Positions 44,311 through 53,999 of a stretch of 64,000 bases of DNA are shown in pieces. The notes under the pieces were generated by a model. The model was given only the letters and a program-made list of their open reading frames with translations, ran no database searches and was not told the origin of the DNA. Numbering within the stretch: position 1 is the stretch's first letter; every line of letters begins with the position of its first letter. A program made the translations under genes and the position numbers. Source of the stretch: Timema cristinae (lineage: Eukaryota; Arthropoda; Insecta; Phasmatodea; Timematidae); contig JBCFYV010001001.1 in NCBI GenBank assembly GCA_039000515.1, positions 2,889,889 through 2,953,888 on the forward strand, written 5' to 3'.

Positions 44311-44600
44311 ATCTCACAAGTTACAGTGGGCAGGACATGCAGTGCAAATTGAAGAATCTAGAACCTCAAAGTATTGACTGGCAAAGCTAATGGGAAGATA
44401 CGATTGGGAAGACCTAAATGCAGATGGAAGGGTAACATTAGAATGGACCTCCAAGAGATAGGGTGTAATGAGGTGAAATGCATAGAACTAGCTCAAGATA
44501 GAGATAGAGTGTAATGAGGTGGACTGGATAGAACTAGCTTAAGATAGGGATAAGTGGCATACTTTAGTAAGTGCGGCAATGAACTTTTGAATTCCTAATG
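44311..44600 (+). pseudogene. LINE ORF2 C-terminal relic (different family)
   Basis: Frames with stops and shifts read FKSHKLQWAGHAVQIEESR, then GRPKCRWKGNIRMDLQEIGC, VDWIELAQDRDKWHTLVSAA and MNF. The LxWAGH, GRPxxRW and DWIxLAQDRxxWxxLVxAAMN motifs are the classic 3' end of insect reverse-transcriptase ORFs. A ~50-bp segment (TAGGGTGTAATGAGGTG... GAACTAGCT) is tandemly duplicated. It ends about 60 bases before PGRP exon 4. Confidence 0.8.
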
Positions 44601-44663
44601 TCTTAAGAGTAAGAAAGCAAGTAGTTATTTAAGATGTCCAAACTTGTGCGCTGTGTTTGACAG

Positions 44664-44981
44664 ATTTGGAAGAGCACTGGTATGTATCTCGAGAGAAATG
44701 GCAAGCAAACCAACCTAGCAGTCAGTGGATCACCTTCAACGCAACTCAGACCTGCGTGATAATCTCAGATACGGCTACCCGCCCCTGCACAGACTTGTCC
44801 GACTGTACCGCTCTTGTCAAGGAGATTCAGGAAAGCCATATGAAGGATTACAATTACAGCGACATCGATTATAGCTTCCTGGTGGGAGGGGATGGTCGCA
44901 TCTACGAAGGTTGGGGCTGGGAGAATCGTGGCACACACACCAAAAGCTGCTGTTTCAACTGTTTAGAGGTGGCATTCGTAG
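44664..44981 (+). CDS. PGRP-LC-like receptor, exon 4 (PGRP domain, first part)
   Basis: Residues ~210-316. The exon follows TTGACAG, is in phase 1 at both ends, and its donor is G|GTGCGT. It encodes the start of the peptidoglycan-recognition fold: WYVSREKWQANQPSSQWI (the usual RxxW start), TCVIISDTAT, the structural cysteine pair in RPCTDLSDC, IQESHM, YSDIDYSFLVGGDGRIYEG and GWGWENRGTHT. Amidase PGRPs have a zinc-binding His in the segment that here reads IISDT; it is replaced. Three extra cysteines (SCCFNC) follow. The GW of YEGWGW, common in DAP-type recognisers, is present. The role inferred is recognition of bacterial peptidoglycan outside the cell and signalling through an IMD-like pathway. 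Confidence 0.93.
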
Positions 44982-45044
44982 GTGCGTTGCTTTCACAGTC
45001 ATTTTGGTCATCAATTGTAACTGAGGTATATGGAATGAAAAATG

Positions 45045-45395
45045 ACATCGTCGACCAGGTAATCAAACCCGCGACTTTTGGCTTTATAAGTCAATTCTCT
45101 ATGATTGAGCTATCCTGGTTCATCTTGTGTCCAGGGACACTTTTAAAAAGTTATAGTGAACCATAATGCGATAATTGGTGATAATATCGGCCATTAAGAA
45201 CTATTCACGATTACAGTCCACGATGAATCTTATCTTCCTTAACTGCTGCCAAGCTTAATTATATTTAATTCGTATGTGTAAAAGTAAAACAACTTGTGAA
45301 AAGTTGGCCTTGGTTAAGAGAAGAACTAGAATAGCTCAGTGGTAGAGTAACAAAGCCAACCGACCCAAGCTTCAATTTCCATGTCCAGATTTTAA
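45045..45395. mobile_element. Fold-back element with tRNA-like arms
   Basis: The minus-strand head is at 45055-45140 (complements of AATCAAACCCGCGAC and ATGATTGAGCTATCCTGG). The plus-strand head is at 45330-45395 (AGAATAGCTCAGTGGTAGAG, TTCAATTTCCATGTCC). Same arrangement as at 36449 but more decayed. It lies just inside PGRP intron 4. Confidence 0.6.
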
Positions 45396-45694
45396 TTTTT
45401 CACTTTATTAGGTTTGATTCTAGCACCAGGGTCAGTGGACAAGACTGTGTGAGACATATTAACTAAATATATAAGCAATATCTTCTAGTTGTAATGAGTT
45501 TCTAGATTTGACAGGTAAAAGTATAGAGTTCTTAGCACCATCCAGATTTTGTGTGATCTAAGGTTCTCTAGTAAGAATAGAAAATGTACAAGATTAATCT
45601 GTTTACAAAAACATATATAATGTACAAATATTAAATATATTGTCTTTATGATTACATAGATAAACAGATCAATTTTAATAGGAAGAACCTTACT

Positions 45695-45870
45695 TGACAG
45701 CTAGAAAAGTTACTAGACCTACCTTCATGTATTCATATGTCAAGTCATGTGATATGCAGCTCTAAATGTTCATAGATATTACCAATATCTATAAAATAAC
45801 ATTAATAATATAGTAAAATGCTATCAATGTTGGCAGCAAAAAATATATTTGCATTTTCTAAAAGTTTCTT
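45695..45870 (+). mobile_element. DNA1 copy in PGRP intron 4
   Basis: Best forward match of the core: CTAGAAAAGTTACTAGACCT, ATTCATATGTCAAGTCATGT, GATATGCAGC, then ACCAATATCTATAAAATAAC and GTTGGCAGCAAAAAA. Confidence 0.65.
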
Positions 45871-46212
45871 CCTATTCTGATTGTATTCAAAATACTAATT
45901 AAGATGTTGAATTATTGCTGATTTACAATTTTTTCGAGCTTAGAATTGATTATCTTTATAAGTGTTTGTTATATAAGACTTGACTGAGAAAGAAACTTAC
46001 TAAATTCAAATATTGCAGCCGGTGCATCGAAAGTTGTTTTGACCTTCAAGTTTGTCTCTTGAATATGGCCATATTTGGCTTTGTGATAAATTTGAATCTT
46101 TCTTAGAATTGGTCTTGGATAAGAAACATTTTTCAATTGGGTGGTAAGCTTCACTTCATCGTATGCACAACTCTCGTGCTTCCTCTGACAACACTATTGT
46201 AACAATTATTAA

Positions 46213-46362
46213 ATAATGACACTTGGACACAGAAATTGAATCCGGGACTTTTAGACTAGTGCATTAATGCTCTACAACCAAGCTATTCAGCAATCATCAA
46301 GGAATCATATGAATGCAAAGGTCTCTGGTTTGATTCCAGTGTCCGGGTGTAATTTTTTTTCA
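46213..46362. mobile_element. Short fold-back with tRNA-like arms
   Basis: ACACTTGGACACAGAAATTG...AAGCTATTCAGC on the minus strand and GGTTTGATTCCAGTGTCCGG on the plus strand pair over about 40 bp. Smaller than the copies at 36449 and 45045. Confidence 0.55.
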
Positions 46363-46734
46363 ACTACAGTAGTGTCTTAAAAATTTTGGAAAATAGTTGG
46401 ACATGTGAAGATGGGTCAGTTTACAAGAATTAATCCCTCCTTTCACCCCTTTGGGTGTCTAAAAAGTATAGCCATAAGTTTTAACGTCAGTAACATTCAC
46501 AGTGTTGCTATTGCCACCTGTATTGAATGTGTTTGATTTATTTAATTAGTCCATTTTATTGTACAGTCATCATATAGTGTATAGTCTCTAGTTTTTCATA
46601 AATTCTGTTTGTTTTGCTTATTATCTAGTATTTTTTCTAAATGTTATTTGACTCACAATTACCATTCTCTGCTAATTTTTCACATGTTATTTTGTATGAT
46701 CTCAATTTCTTTTAGCGTGAATTAGACTCTAATC

Positions 46735-47200
46735 ATCATCATGAACTGTTTCCAGTGTGTCGCCGAGTCCCTTTAGTAAAATGCCTCCATCTCCCCCTGT
46801 CCTTTCCCATTCTTCATCCTACACGCTCTTACAATCTCCTCCTCTCACTAGCACACTTGCTGCTATCTGTTTCTCCCATCTCTTCCTTGGTCTCAATTGC
46901 GGTCTCTTTCCTTCATATTTTACATCCATTAATATTCTTGGAATCCTCTCTCCTTCCGTCCTCATTATTTGTCCATACCATCTCATCCTTGCTTCCTAAA
47001 CTATCTCATATAACCCCTGTAACCCAATTCTTGACCGCACCTCTTCAATCTTAATCCTAACTCCTCGGTAACAGCAAGCATGCTCCTCAAAAACTTCATT
47101 ATCATGGCCTCCAATTCCCTTGTTTCTCTTTTATCCAAAGTCCAAATCTTTGCTGCATATGTAACTATAGGTATAAAGTATGGTCTATACAACACTTAAG
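46735..47200 (-). pseudogene. LINE ORF2 3' end, longest fragment
   Basis: Read on the minus strand: LYRPYFIPIVTYAAKIWTLD, KRETRELEAMIMKFLRSML, then (frame changes) RMRWYGQIM, GERIPRILMDVKYEGKRPQL, RPRKRWEKQIAASVLVRGG, EEWERTGGDGGILLKGL and a GATGATGAT end. This gives the order of the LINE C-terminus: YxPI-TYAAxxWTL, RWYGxxMR, RPRKRW, W.....DGG. It is in PGRP intron 4, antisense to the gene. Confidence 0.8.
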
Positions 47201-47714
47201 GGATACCACTCTTTTACAAAGTAGATTTCTCACACACCTGTATAAAACCTCTCCCTGCTTGCTGCCTTCGTCTCACTATATCTTCTTTACTGCCCCCTAT
47301 TGCCTCAAACACACTCTACTATGGATTTAATTTAATTGAAAAATGTTCCCAGGTATGGTTGTATTCGTAACCAGATGTTTCTTTCCACCTTAAATTGTAA
47401 TAATGTGAAAACTAGTGCCCCATCTTCAGTGTATGAATGTGTTTACGCTAATTTTAAACTCTATAATTTATTAAATTGCCAGATCGGTGTTTCTTAAACC
47501 CATCCTTTCCAAGGCTTTGTGCTCTATTCCTGAAAGCAAGTTGTATAACTGTGCTACTGGCTTGTTGGGCCTAACATAGCTTTGCCAGAATCTTGCTAGC
47601 CAACACTTTTCAGCGTTCCTGCCAAACCTTCATAGCTACTATAGCGGTCAACGGGGCATACACAGTCCCCATTGTACTTCACCCCCCTGCAGCAGGCTAT
47701 CCCCTATTCCCCTA

Positions 47715-47885
47715 CTTCATCCAGTTGCCCGTCTCCCTGATTTGGATGAAAGGCTAACCTTGTGAGAGACCAGAGAACAGGTGGAAAGGAGTGTGGAGGA
47801 TGAGAGGAGAGAGCAGGGTTATGGTTGTTACAAACAGAACCGACCAGTGGCTGGAAACCGTCGATGATGACGAATTTATTAAATC
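47715..47885 (+). pseudogene. LINE tail relic
   Basis: CERPENRWKGVWRMRGESRV followed by TDQWLETVDDDEF. It resembles 57363-57610 and the same C-terminal LINE tail. Short and decayed. Confidence 0.45.
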
Positions 47886-48001
47886 TGGTTAAGTAAACTT
47901 TGATAGATATGCAATGATAAGCATGTTTACTATTAAGTTAAGAGATCACGGAAGCTATGTAATAAGATGTCACGTATAAAGTAACAAGTTTATCATTTTA
48001 G

Positions 48002-48225
48002 GAAGTTACCTGAGTGAAGGAGACAAACAGGAAGTTACCAAAGAGCAGATAAAATACTTTCAAAAACTTTTAGAAATTGGTGTAGCTCTTTCGTCCCTGA
48101 CCAGAGACTTCAAGATCTTAGCCCAGTGTAGAAAAACCAACACCAAGAACCTTGGACCCAACTTGGTTCAAGCTGTGAAGAATCTACAGCGTTTTGAGGA
48201 TAACAGTGCGTTTAACTGTTTGTAG
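48002..48225 (+). CDS. PGRP-LC-like receptor, last exon (PGRP domain, second part)
   Basis: Follows TTATCATTTTAG, completes a Gly codon from exon 4 (EVAFVG|GSYLSEG) and reaches TAG at 48223-48225, residues ~316-389. It encodes the last helices of the fold: EQIKYFQKLLEIGVALSSLT and RDFKILAQCRKTNTKNLGPN, VQAVKNLQRF. The conserved zinc-binding His of the usual GHR motif is replaced (AQCR), and the Cys of the usual CPG motif is replaced (LGP). With exon 4, all three metal ligands are gone, so it should recognise but not cleave peptidoglycan. Alternatively, the donor-like AACA|GTGCGT at 48206 could join a later exon in phase 1. Total model: 1170 coding bases, 389 residues. Confidence 0.88.
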
Positions 48226-48234
48226 CTTAAGGAC

Positions 48235-48240
48235 AATAAA
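48235..48240 (+). terminator. Candidate polyadenylation signal, PGRP gene
   Basis: AATAAA ten bases after the TAG stop. The closeness to the stop makes it possible but not certain. Confidence 0.35.
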
Positions 48241-48759
48241 TTACATTAACACTATTCTCTGGGGGGGGAAAGTAAAAAGGTTTTAGTTAAATAATATATA
48301 ATTTGGACCAAACAGTGTCTAATCTTATAAATGTATTTTAAAGAGTTTAAAATAAAAAATAAAATTTAATAAAGGTAGTTAAAAATAAGAGACTATTTGC
48401 TGATGATATTGACACTACAAACTTTAACAAAACCGTCTATTTTATAGTTTTGTTCAAAATTAGGTTAGAAATTTATAAATTCACCAAAGTTGATTGAAAT
48501 GGCGGTTTTTTGTCATCATATTGAAAGATCCAGTTTCAAATAACAATTGGGTACATTGGTACTTATTTAATCTAATTTCATTTCTTTTTTTATCCTATTC
48601 GTTCAGATTTTCAATGGACACAAGCATTAAAATGTAATTTAATAAAGCTATACTAATGCAATTTTGCATTTTTTTATATATTCCTAGTTCGCCATCTACC
48701 TTCAATGCTTCCTTTTCTAAAATGCAATATAGGTCATCTTTCTAATATCTAACTAAATA

Positions 48760-49200
48760 TCCTTAAGGAAAACATCTTTTTTGCTTTTTGAGGTGTATTG
48801 TTCAATTTGGAAGAATGTACAGTGAAGTTACCTTCTTACAAATATAATGAAATACCTCAAAAAGGAAAAGAGATTTTTCTTAAAGAGATATATTATTTAT
48901 TCGCAACCAGCGTCCATTTCCTGTGTTTGTCCTTCATGTTATTTGTTGCTATCTAAGTGACCTACCATTGTTAATTTTCTACCCTTTGTTTTTTTTTTGT
49001 TCCTCTTTTAGGAAGATGCACTGTGTGTCCTCACACTTCTTCATAATTAGTTCTCTGAGAGAATGAAACCCAGGTAGGGGGGATTTGGTGTTAACAATAA
49101 AGTTTATTCATGAGGTAGCCATTACCCCTTTGTCCAATGGCAACAATGTAAAGTGTAAAATGTATTCTTTTCATTGTACAAGTCAAATTGTGTTTGTTCA
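48760..49200 (+). mobile_element. DNA6 repeat, plus copy
   Basis: Shares with the complement of 51235-51700, in order: TTACAAATATAATGAAAT, ATATATTATTTATTCGCA, TTTCCTGTGTTTGTCCTTCA, CTATCTAAGTG, and AGGTAGCCATTACCCCTTTG..GGCAACAATGTAAAG. Its left part is also internally inverted (GAAAACATCTTTTTTGC / AAAAAGGAAAAGAG). Class unknown. Confidence 0.65.
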
Positions 49201-49221
49201 CTGACATTTAACTGTAATATC

Positions 49222-49442
49222 CATCCACATCGATGGTCAAGTGGTATAAAGTGTCAGTCTTTTGTAAAGACTGGATTGCCGACCGAAGGGAGGTTGGAGT
49301 TTTAATCTCATTGGTTGTACCAAGGGTGGTTTCCCATTCTCATTCCATGCAAATATGGGTAAACATTTGCTTTAAAATTTTAACTTTCTTATCTACATAC
49401 CATTAGATTAATGTACACGTATAGCCCATTGCATATTTCTTG
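49222..49442 (+). mobile_element. SINE2 copy
   Basis: Head GATGGTCAAGTGGTATAAAGTG (A-box region), B-box-like GGAGTTTTAATCTC, body and eroded tail (TATAGCCCATTGC). Confidence 0.65.
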
Positions 49443-49757
49443 ATTCAAATAGAGGTTTAGACTTGGATTCTTTAGTTGCCTGTTCAAACTTGTGTCAATA
49501 CTCTTAGTAAAAATAATAATGTAAATGCGAAAATTATGTTTTTCTCAAAAGATAAGATGCACACTAGTGCTTACCTTCAGTTACTATGTGAACAGTAAAT
49601 CAAAAGTTTTGGAAAAGCGAATTTTAGTGAAAAACTCATCAATGTTGTATGTCAAAAAATTTAAAAATTACTATTTACTCAAGAAATGTTTTAACAATCA
49701 CAATAGTATGAAAGTATTTCATGAAAAATAATAGCAGAAAACATTTCACTATAGATA

Positions 49758-50044
49758 TTATTATTATTATTATTATTAGCACCGCGTCTTACTACCCATT
49801 CGGGTTATACGCACTTACGCTAATGTGTAATGGTAGGGTGATAGTGAGATGAAATGGAGGACCTACAGTTTAACGTGGAATCCGAACCACGGTGGCGGCC
49901 TGGCATTCCCCACATTCACAAGATGTCTTGTCAGAGGTGAGGGAAGGGTTTGGTAATCAGATAAATCTTTGCCGGGACCGAGGATTGAACCCCGGCCGCC
50001 AGCATAGAAGTCTGACACCTTACCCCTAGACCACCAGGTCACCC
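49758..50044 (-). mobile_element. SINE1, full length with target duplication
   Basis: Complete. CACTATAGATA occurs at 49747-49757 and 50045-50055. The (ATT)n tail lies at the left, and GACCACCAGGTCACC closes the head at the right. Confidence 0.93.
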
Positions 50045-50274
50045 CACTATAGATAAAAAGCCTTAAGATTATATGATTGAGTTGATTTGATTGACAAGTC
50101 TTTAATACAAAGGTTGGTTTGCTGTGCTTCCCACACATCTAGAGCAGGACATGCACTCAGCCTCTTGGTTGAACAGTGCTGCCCTTATCATCTGGTATAA
50201 AGCAGATGTACTAGGGAGGTCAATAAAGTGCAGTGGTTTCCATTTGCCTCCCGCGCTAAAATTCTATAAGTGAG

Positions 50275-50480
50275 CACCAAAGGGCCTTTCAATTTTGTCG
50301 GGACAAATATTTTAACATACTTTCCAGTGTTGGTTTACATGTCATAAGTGGCGTAGGACCTACGACTTTACCTTCAAGGAATTTGTGTTACAGATTTGTA
50401 TTGCTCAAGAAAAATTCCATCAATCCCTTCCAAATCCCTAACACATTATCAAAAACAGTACATGTGTACACTTAGTAAGA
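50275..50480 (-). mobile_element. SINE5-like repeat
   Basis: Matches 55868-56105: AAAGGGCCTTTCAATTTTGTC, CATACTTTCCAGTGTTGG and GGCGTAGGACCTACGACTTTACC. The tRNA-like end is not preserved. Confidence 0.45.
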
Positions 50481-50934
50481 GAACTAGGACAAAGTGCTCA
50501 TTTTTTTAATATAAAAAGTAGATGGTAATTTATTTATCTACTAGTACTAACCATTATATTTTTATTTCCAAGAGATTAAATAATTCACATATTTTTGCAT
50601 AGTATAGTAGGAAAAATACAAGGTTACAAAAATTAATATTATTACAAAAACTCTTCTTACAAATCTAAAGTAAACTATTAATAGTTCTTATTTTGAAACA
50701 AAATTTAAGTTTTGGCCTAAATGAAGTCTTTACTAGCTTTTGCCAGAATTAGTGTGAATAATATGTAAGGTGAGAACATTACCATAATAATTAGGATGGA
50801 TGTAACTGTTGTAATGTCTGCTTGTCTTTGTTTATTTATACACATCACTATTTCATATTTTTTAGGTTTATGTAGAAGATAAACTAAAAATTAATATAAT
50901 TTTTACAAAAATTAACAAAGCATTTAGTTACACT

Positions 50935-51199
50935 AATTACCTGGTGGTCTAAGGGTTAGGTGTCAAACTTCTGTACTGGGGATCCGGGGTTCAATCCTCG
51001 GTCCCGGCACAGATTTACCTGATTACCAAACCCTTCCTTCACAAGACGTGTAATAATCACAACTTGTGAATGTTTGGAATGCCAGGCCTCCACCGTGGTT
51101 CGGATTTCACGTTAAACTGTAGGACATCCATTTCATCTCACAATTACCTTACCATTAAACATTAGCGTAAGTGCGTATAGCCCGAACGGGTAGTAATAG
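50935..51199 (+). mobile_element. SINE1 copy with target duplication
   Basis: Head with A box (CCTGGTGGTCTAAGGGTTAG) and B box (GGGTTCAATCCTCGG), full body. The tail stops at GGGTAGTAA with no (TAA)n. TAGTTACACT flanks it (50925-50934 and 51200-51209). Confidence 0.9.
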
Positions 51200-51234
51200 T
51201 AGTTACACTTATTGTTACAGTGCCTATAAAGTAA

Positions 51235-51700
51235 CATTATCAATTTATATATTTGGAAGAAGGTAGGAATGAAGACAGTATGAATTTTACAATGAAAATA
51301 AGAACACAGTTCACCCTTTACATTGCTGCCACTGGATAAAGAGGTAATGGCTGCCTCTTGAATAAAATCAATCGTTACTGCCCAATCCTTAAACTTTGGT
51401 TTCCTTCTATTGGAACTATTGAGAAGGGAGTGTGAAGTGTGCAACCCAACTTCTTAAAAGAGGAAACCAAAAAACACAAAAGGGAGACAAAATAAATTTG
51501 TAAAGAATGATAGAGCACTTAGATAGGAGCATGTAAAAGAAACAAATAACATAAAGGACAAACACAGGAAATTGATAATGGATGTGATGCGAATATATAA
51601 TATATCTTCTATAAGATAACCTCTTTACGCATCTTACAAATATAACAAAATTACCTCATAAAGCGAAAAGAGGTTTTCCTAATAAGAGATATTATAATAA
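51235..51700 (-). mobile_element. DNA6 repeat, minus copy
   Basis: Inverted relative to 48760-49200, making a ~2.9-kb inverted arrangement with SINEs between. The minus-strand open frame of 103 codons here (51133-51444) belongs to the repeat. Confidence 0.65.
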
Positions 51701-53276
51701 TGTAAAAATTTAAAAACAAAGTTTTGAAATATATTAAAAAAGATGTACAAATATACCAAATAAAATCAAAATAAAATTAGTTGGTTAACGGTATAGCTTT
51801 GTCTCAATCTTTTCGGCACCACCATAATATTCCTTTGAGTTTCTCCGGGTAATATTTTGTTTAAAATGTTTCCTAAATAAAATAGCCTAATACAGTCAAT
51901 GGGCACCACTGTTGCTGACATGAATTAAATATTTCTTATTTTGAGTAGAGAAAAACAAAACAATTACATTTTAATAACTTGATATATTGAAAATCATTAC
52001 TTTAACTTGTATGGTAAAATGTTTAATCTATTTTAAATGATTTTTTTTTTCTAAACAAAATTACTTTTTAACAAGCAACATTATGAAGTAATTTTTAAAT
52101 ATGGTAACTCCTATTAAGGCACACTAACTATGACAAGTGTAACTATGAGAATTATATTTCTTAGGTCAAACATGACAAAAATGGTAGGTCAAATAAAGAT
52201 CAAGACTGTAAACCAAACACCTTGTTGAGTAAGTAACTATGTGTATTCAGGTATGGTCAAAATCTGTTAATTAGTTCAAAAATTTAGGGAAAACATGTAC
52301 ATACACAACATATTTGTAAACAAAACATCATGAACATTGCATGAATATAAGATTCTAAGACAATGAACACAGTAATGCAATTTCATAGATTATCCAAACC
52401 ATAACTCTTGCCTGAATAAATTACATTTATATAATAGTTTACTTCCTTTCTAAACTACATGTAATTATTTTATTAATGAGTGGTTTTTATGAATTAATCA
52501 TCGAAGGGCCTTTTTTTAAAAATCACTTTACATACTTTTGTTGTAAAAGTTAGAGAAAGTATAATCCCATTTTCATAGGAATACAACTAGAAGTTATTAG
52601 AACTACTTTCATGGTTTAACAATGAGGTGGTCCAGTGGTTAAATGATTTTATAATAATGGAAATTGAATGAAGAAAGCCCTCCTAGGGAAAGAGCAAAAT
52701 GTGGGAGGAATCCTAAGCCTTAAGGTGACATCTTTCTTCTGTCTTCTAAGGTAAAAATAGTCACAGATAAATATGAATACAAATATTAGTCAATTCTAGG
52801 AATGTATGAAGTCCACTTTTTAAATTCAAAGTGAAATCAAATCAACATCAACACCAACTTTTTCCAGCCTGTGGCAGATCAAATAATATGAGATATTCCC
52901 AAAGCCAAATGAATCGAGGTTCAAATATTTATCAAAAAGTTTATTGTTGGATAAAAATATACTTTGCATAACTATGTTAATTTAGGTATTAAATATAATA
53001 TAAAAAAATGCTGTATTCCAAACATAATTAATATTTTTGTCTTAAAATGATATATTAAGTCATCACAAAATGTTATATAAATTTTATTTAAGATTTGTTT
53101 CTACACAAAAACTAATTTATTATGAAAAATAGAGGCATATAATTCTTAAAAAATTAACCTAATTGTGTGTTTTAACTTTAATCTTTTGGATTGAGTTCCT
53201 CCCACATTTTCCCTCTTTTTTTGTGTGGGCTTTTTTTATATAAACTTTACACTTTTGTTTTCATTAATTTTTATAA

Positions 53277-53553
53277 GGTGACCTGGTGGTCTAGGGGTAA
53301 GGTGTCAGACTTCTATGCTGGCGGCGGGGTTCAATCCTCGGTCCCGGCACAGATTTATCTGATTTCCAAACCCTTCCTTCACCTCTGACAAGACATCTTG
53401 TGAATGTGGGGAATGCCAGGCCTCCACCGTGGTTCGGATTCCACGTTAAACTGTAGGTCCTTCATTTCATCTCACAATCACCCTGCCATTACACATTAGC
53501 GTAAGTGCGTATAATCCGAATGGGTAGTAAGACGCGGTGCTAATAATAATAAT
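53277..53553 (+). mobile_element. SINE1, full length, reference copy
   Basis: Begins GGTGACCTGG. A box TGGTCTAGGGG at 53287-53297 and B box GGTTCAATCCT at 53328-53338 give the tRNA-like pol III promoter (closest by eye to Glu/Asp/Gly). The body of about 180 bp ends with the tail AATCCGAATGGGTAGTAAGA, CGCGGTGC and (TAA)n. Target duplication AATTTTTATAA at 53266-53276 and 53554-53564. Confidence 0.95.
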
Positions 53554-53584
53554 AATTTTTATAAATTCCCATAATCATAAATCT

Positions 53585-53735
53585 ACATTCAAATGTACAT
53601 GTGTAAAGTCATGTGATCTGCAGCTGTCACTTTTGATAGATATTAACAATACCTTTAAAATAACACAAATAGTATTGTAAAATGTTAAAGGCGATGATCG
53701 CAAAAAAGTATGCCCTTATTTTCTAAGTTTCTTCC
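53585..53735 (+). mobile_element. DNA1 copy
   Basis: Forward core: AAAGTCATGTGATCTGCAGC, TGTCACTTTTGATAGATATT, AACAATACC, AAAATAACACAAATAG. It lies between SINE1 and a LINE fragment. Confidence 0.65.
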
Positions 53736-53740
53736 CACCA

Positions 53741-53925
53741 TCAACTGTTTTCAGCCTGTGGCCGGGTCAGATTAGTATAATGCCACCATCTTCCTCTGTT
53801 CTTTCACCTTCTTATCCTCTCACTTGCATACTTTCCGTTATCTGCTTCTTCGATCTCTTTCTTGGTCTTTCTTGCTGTCACTACATTATTAATCTCCATC
53901 ATTCTCCTTTTCTTTCTATCCAAAT
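53741..53925 (-). pseudogene. LINE ORF2 tail fragment
   Basis: The complement of AGCCTGTGGCCGGGTCAGAT to TCGATCTCTTTCTTGGTC gives the RPRKRSKKQ..., E..E.DGG and TDPATG pattern, the same family as 46735-47200. Confidence 0.6.
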
Positions 53926-53999
53926 CTTAGAGTGTGTGTGTGTATATATATATACACTTATTATACATGTTGTTATAATAAATAATTAAAACAATAACA

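Noticed and set aside
46755..47054. Plus-strand open frames rich in Ser/Pro/Leu
   Set aside because: Antisense of the LINE ORF2 fragment on the minus strand.
51133..51444. 103-codon minus-strand open frame resembling an exon
   Set aside because: Most of it matches the DNA6 repeat in inverse orientation at 48760-49200 and the rest overlaps the end of a SINE1 copy.
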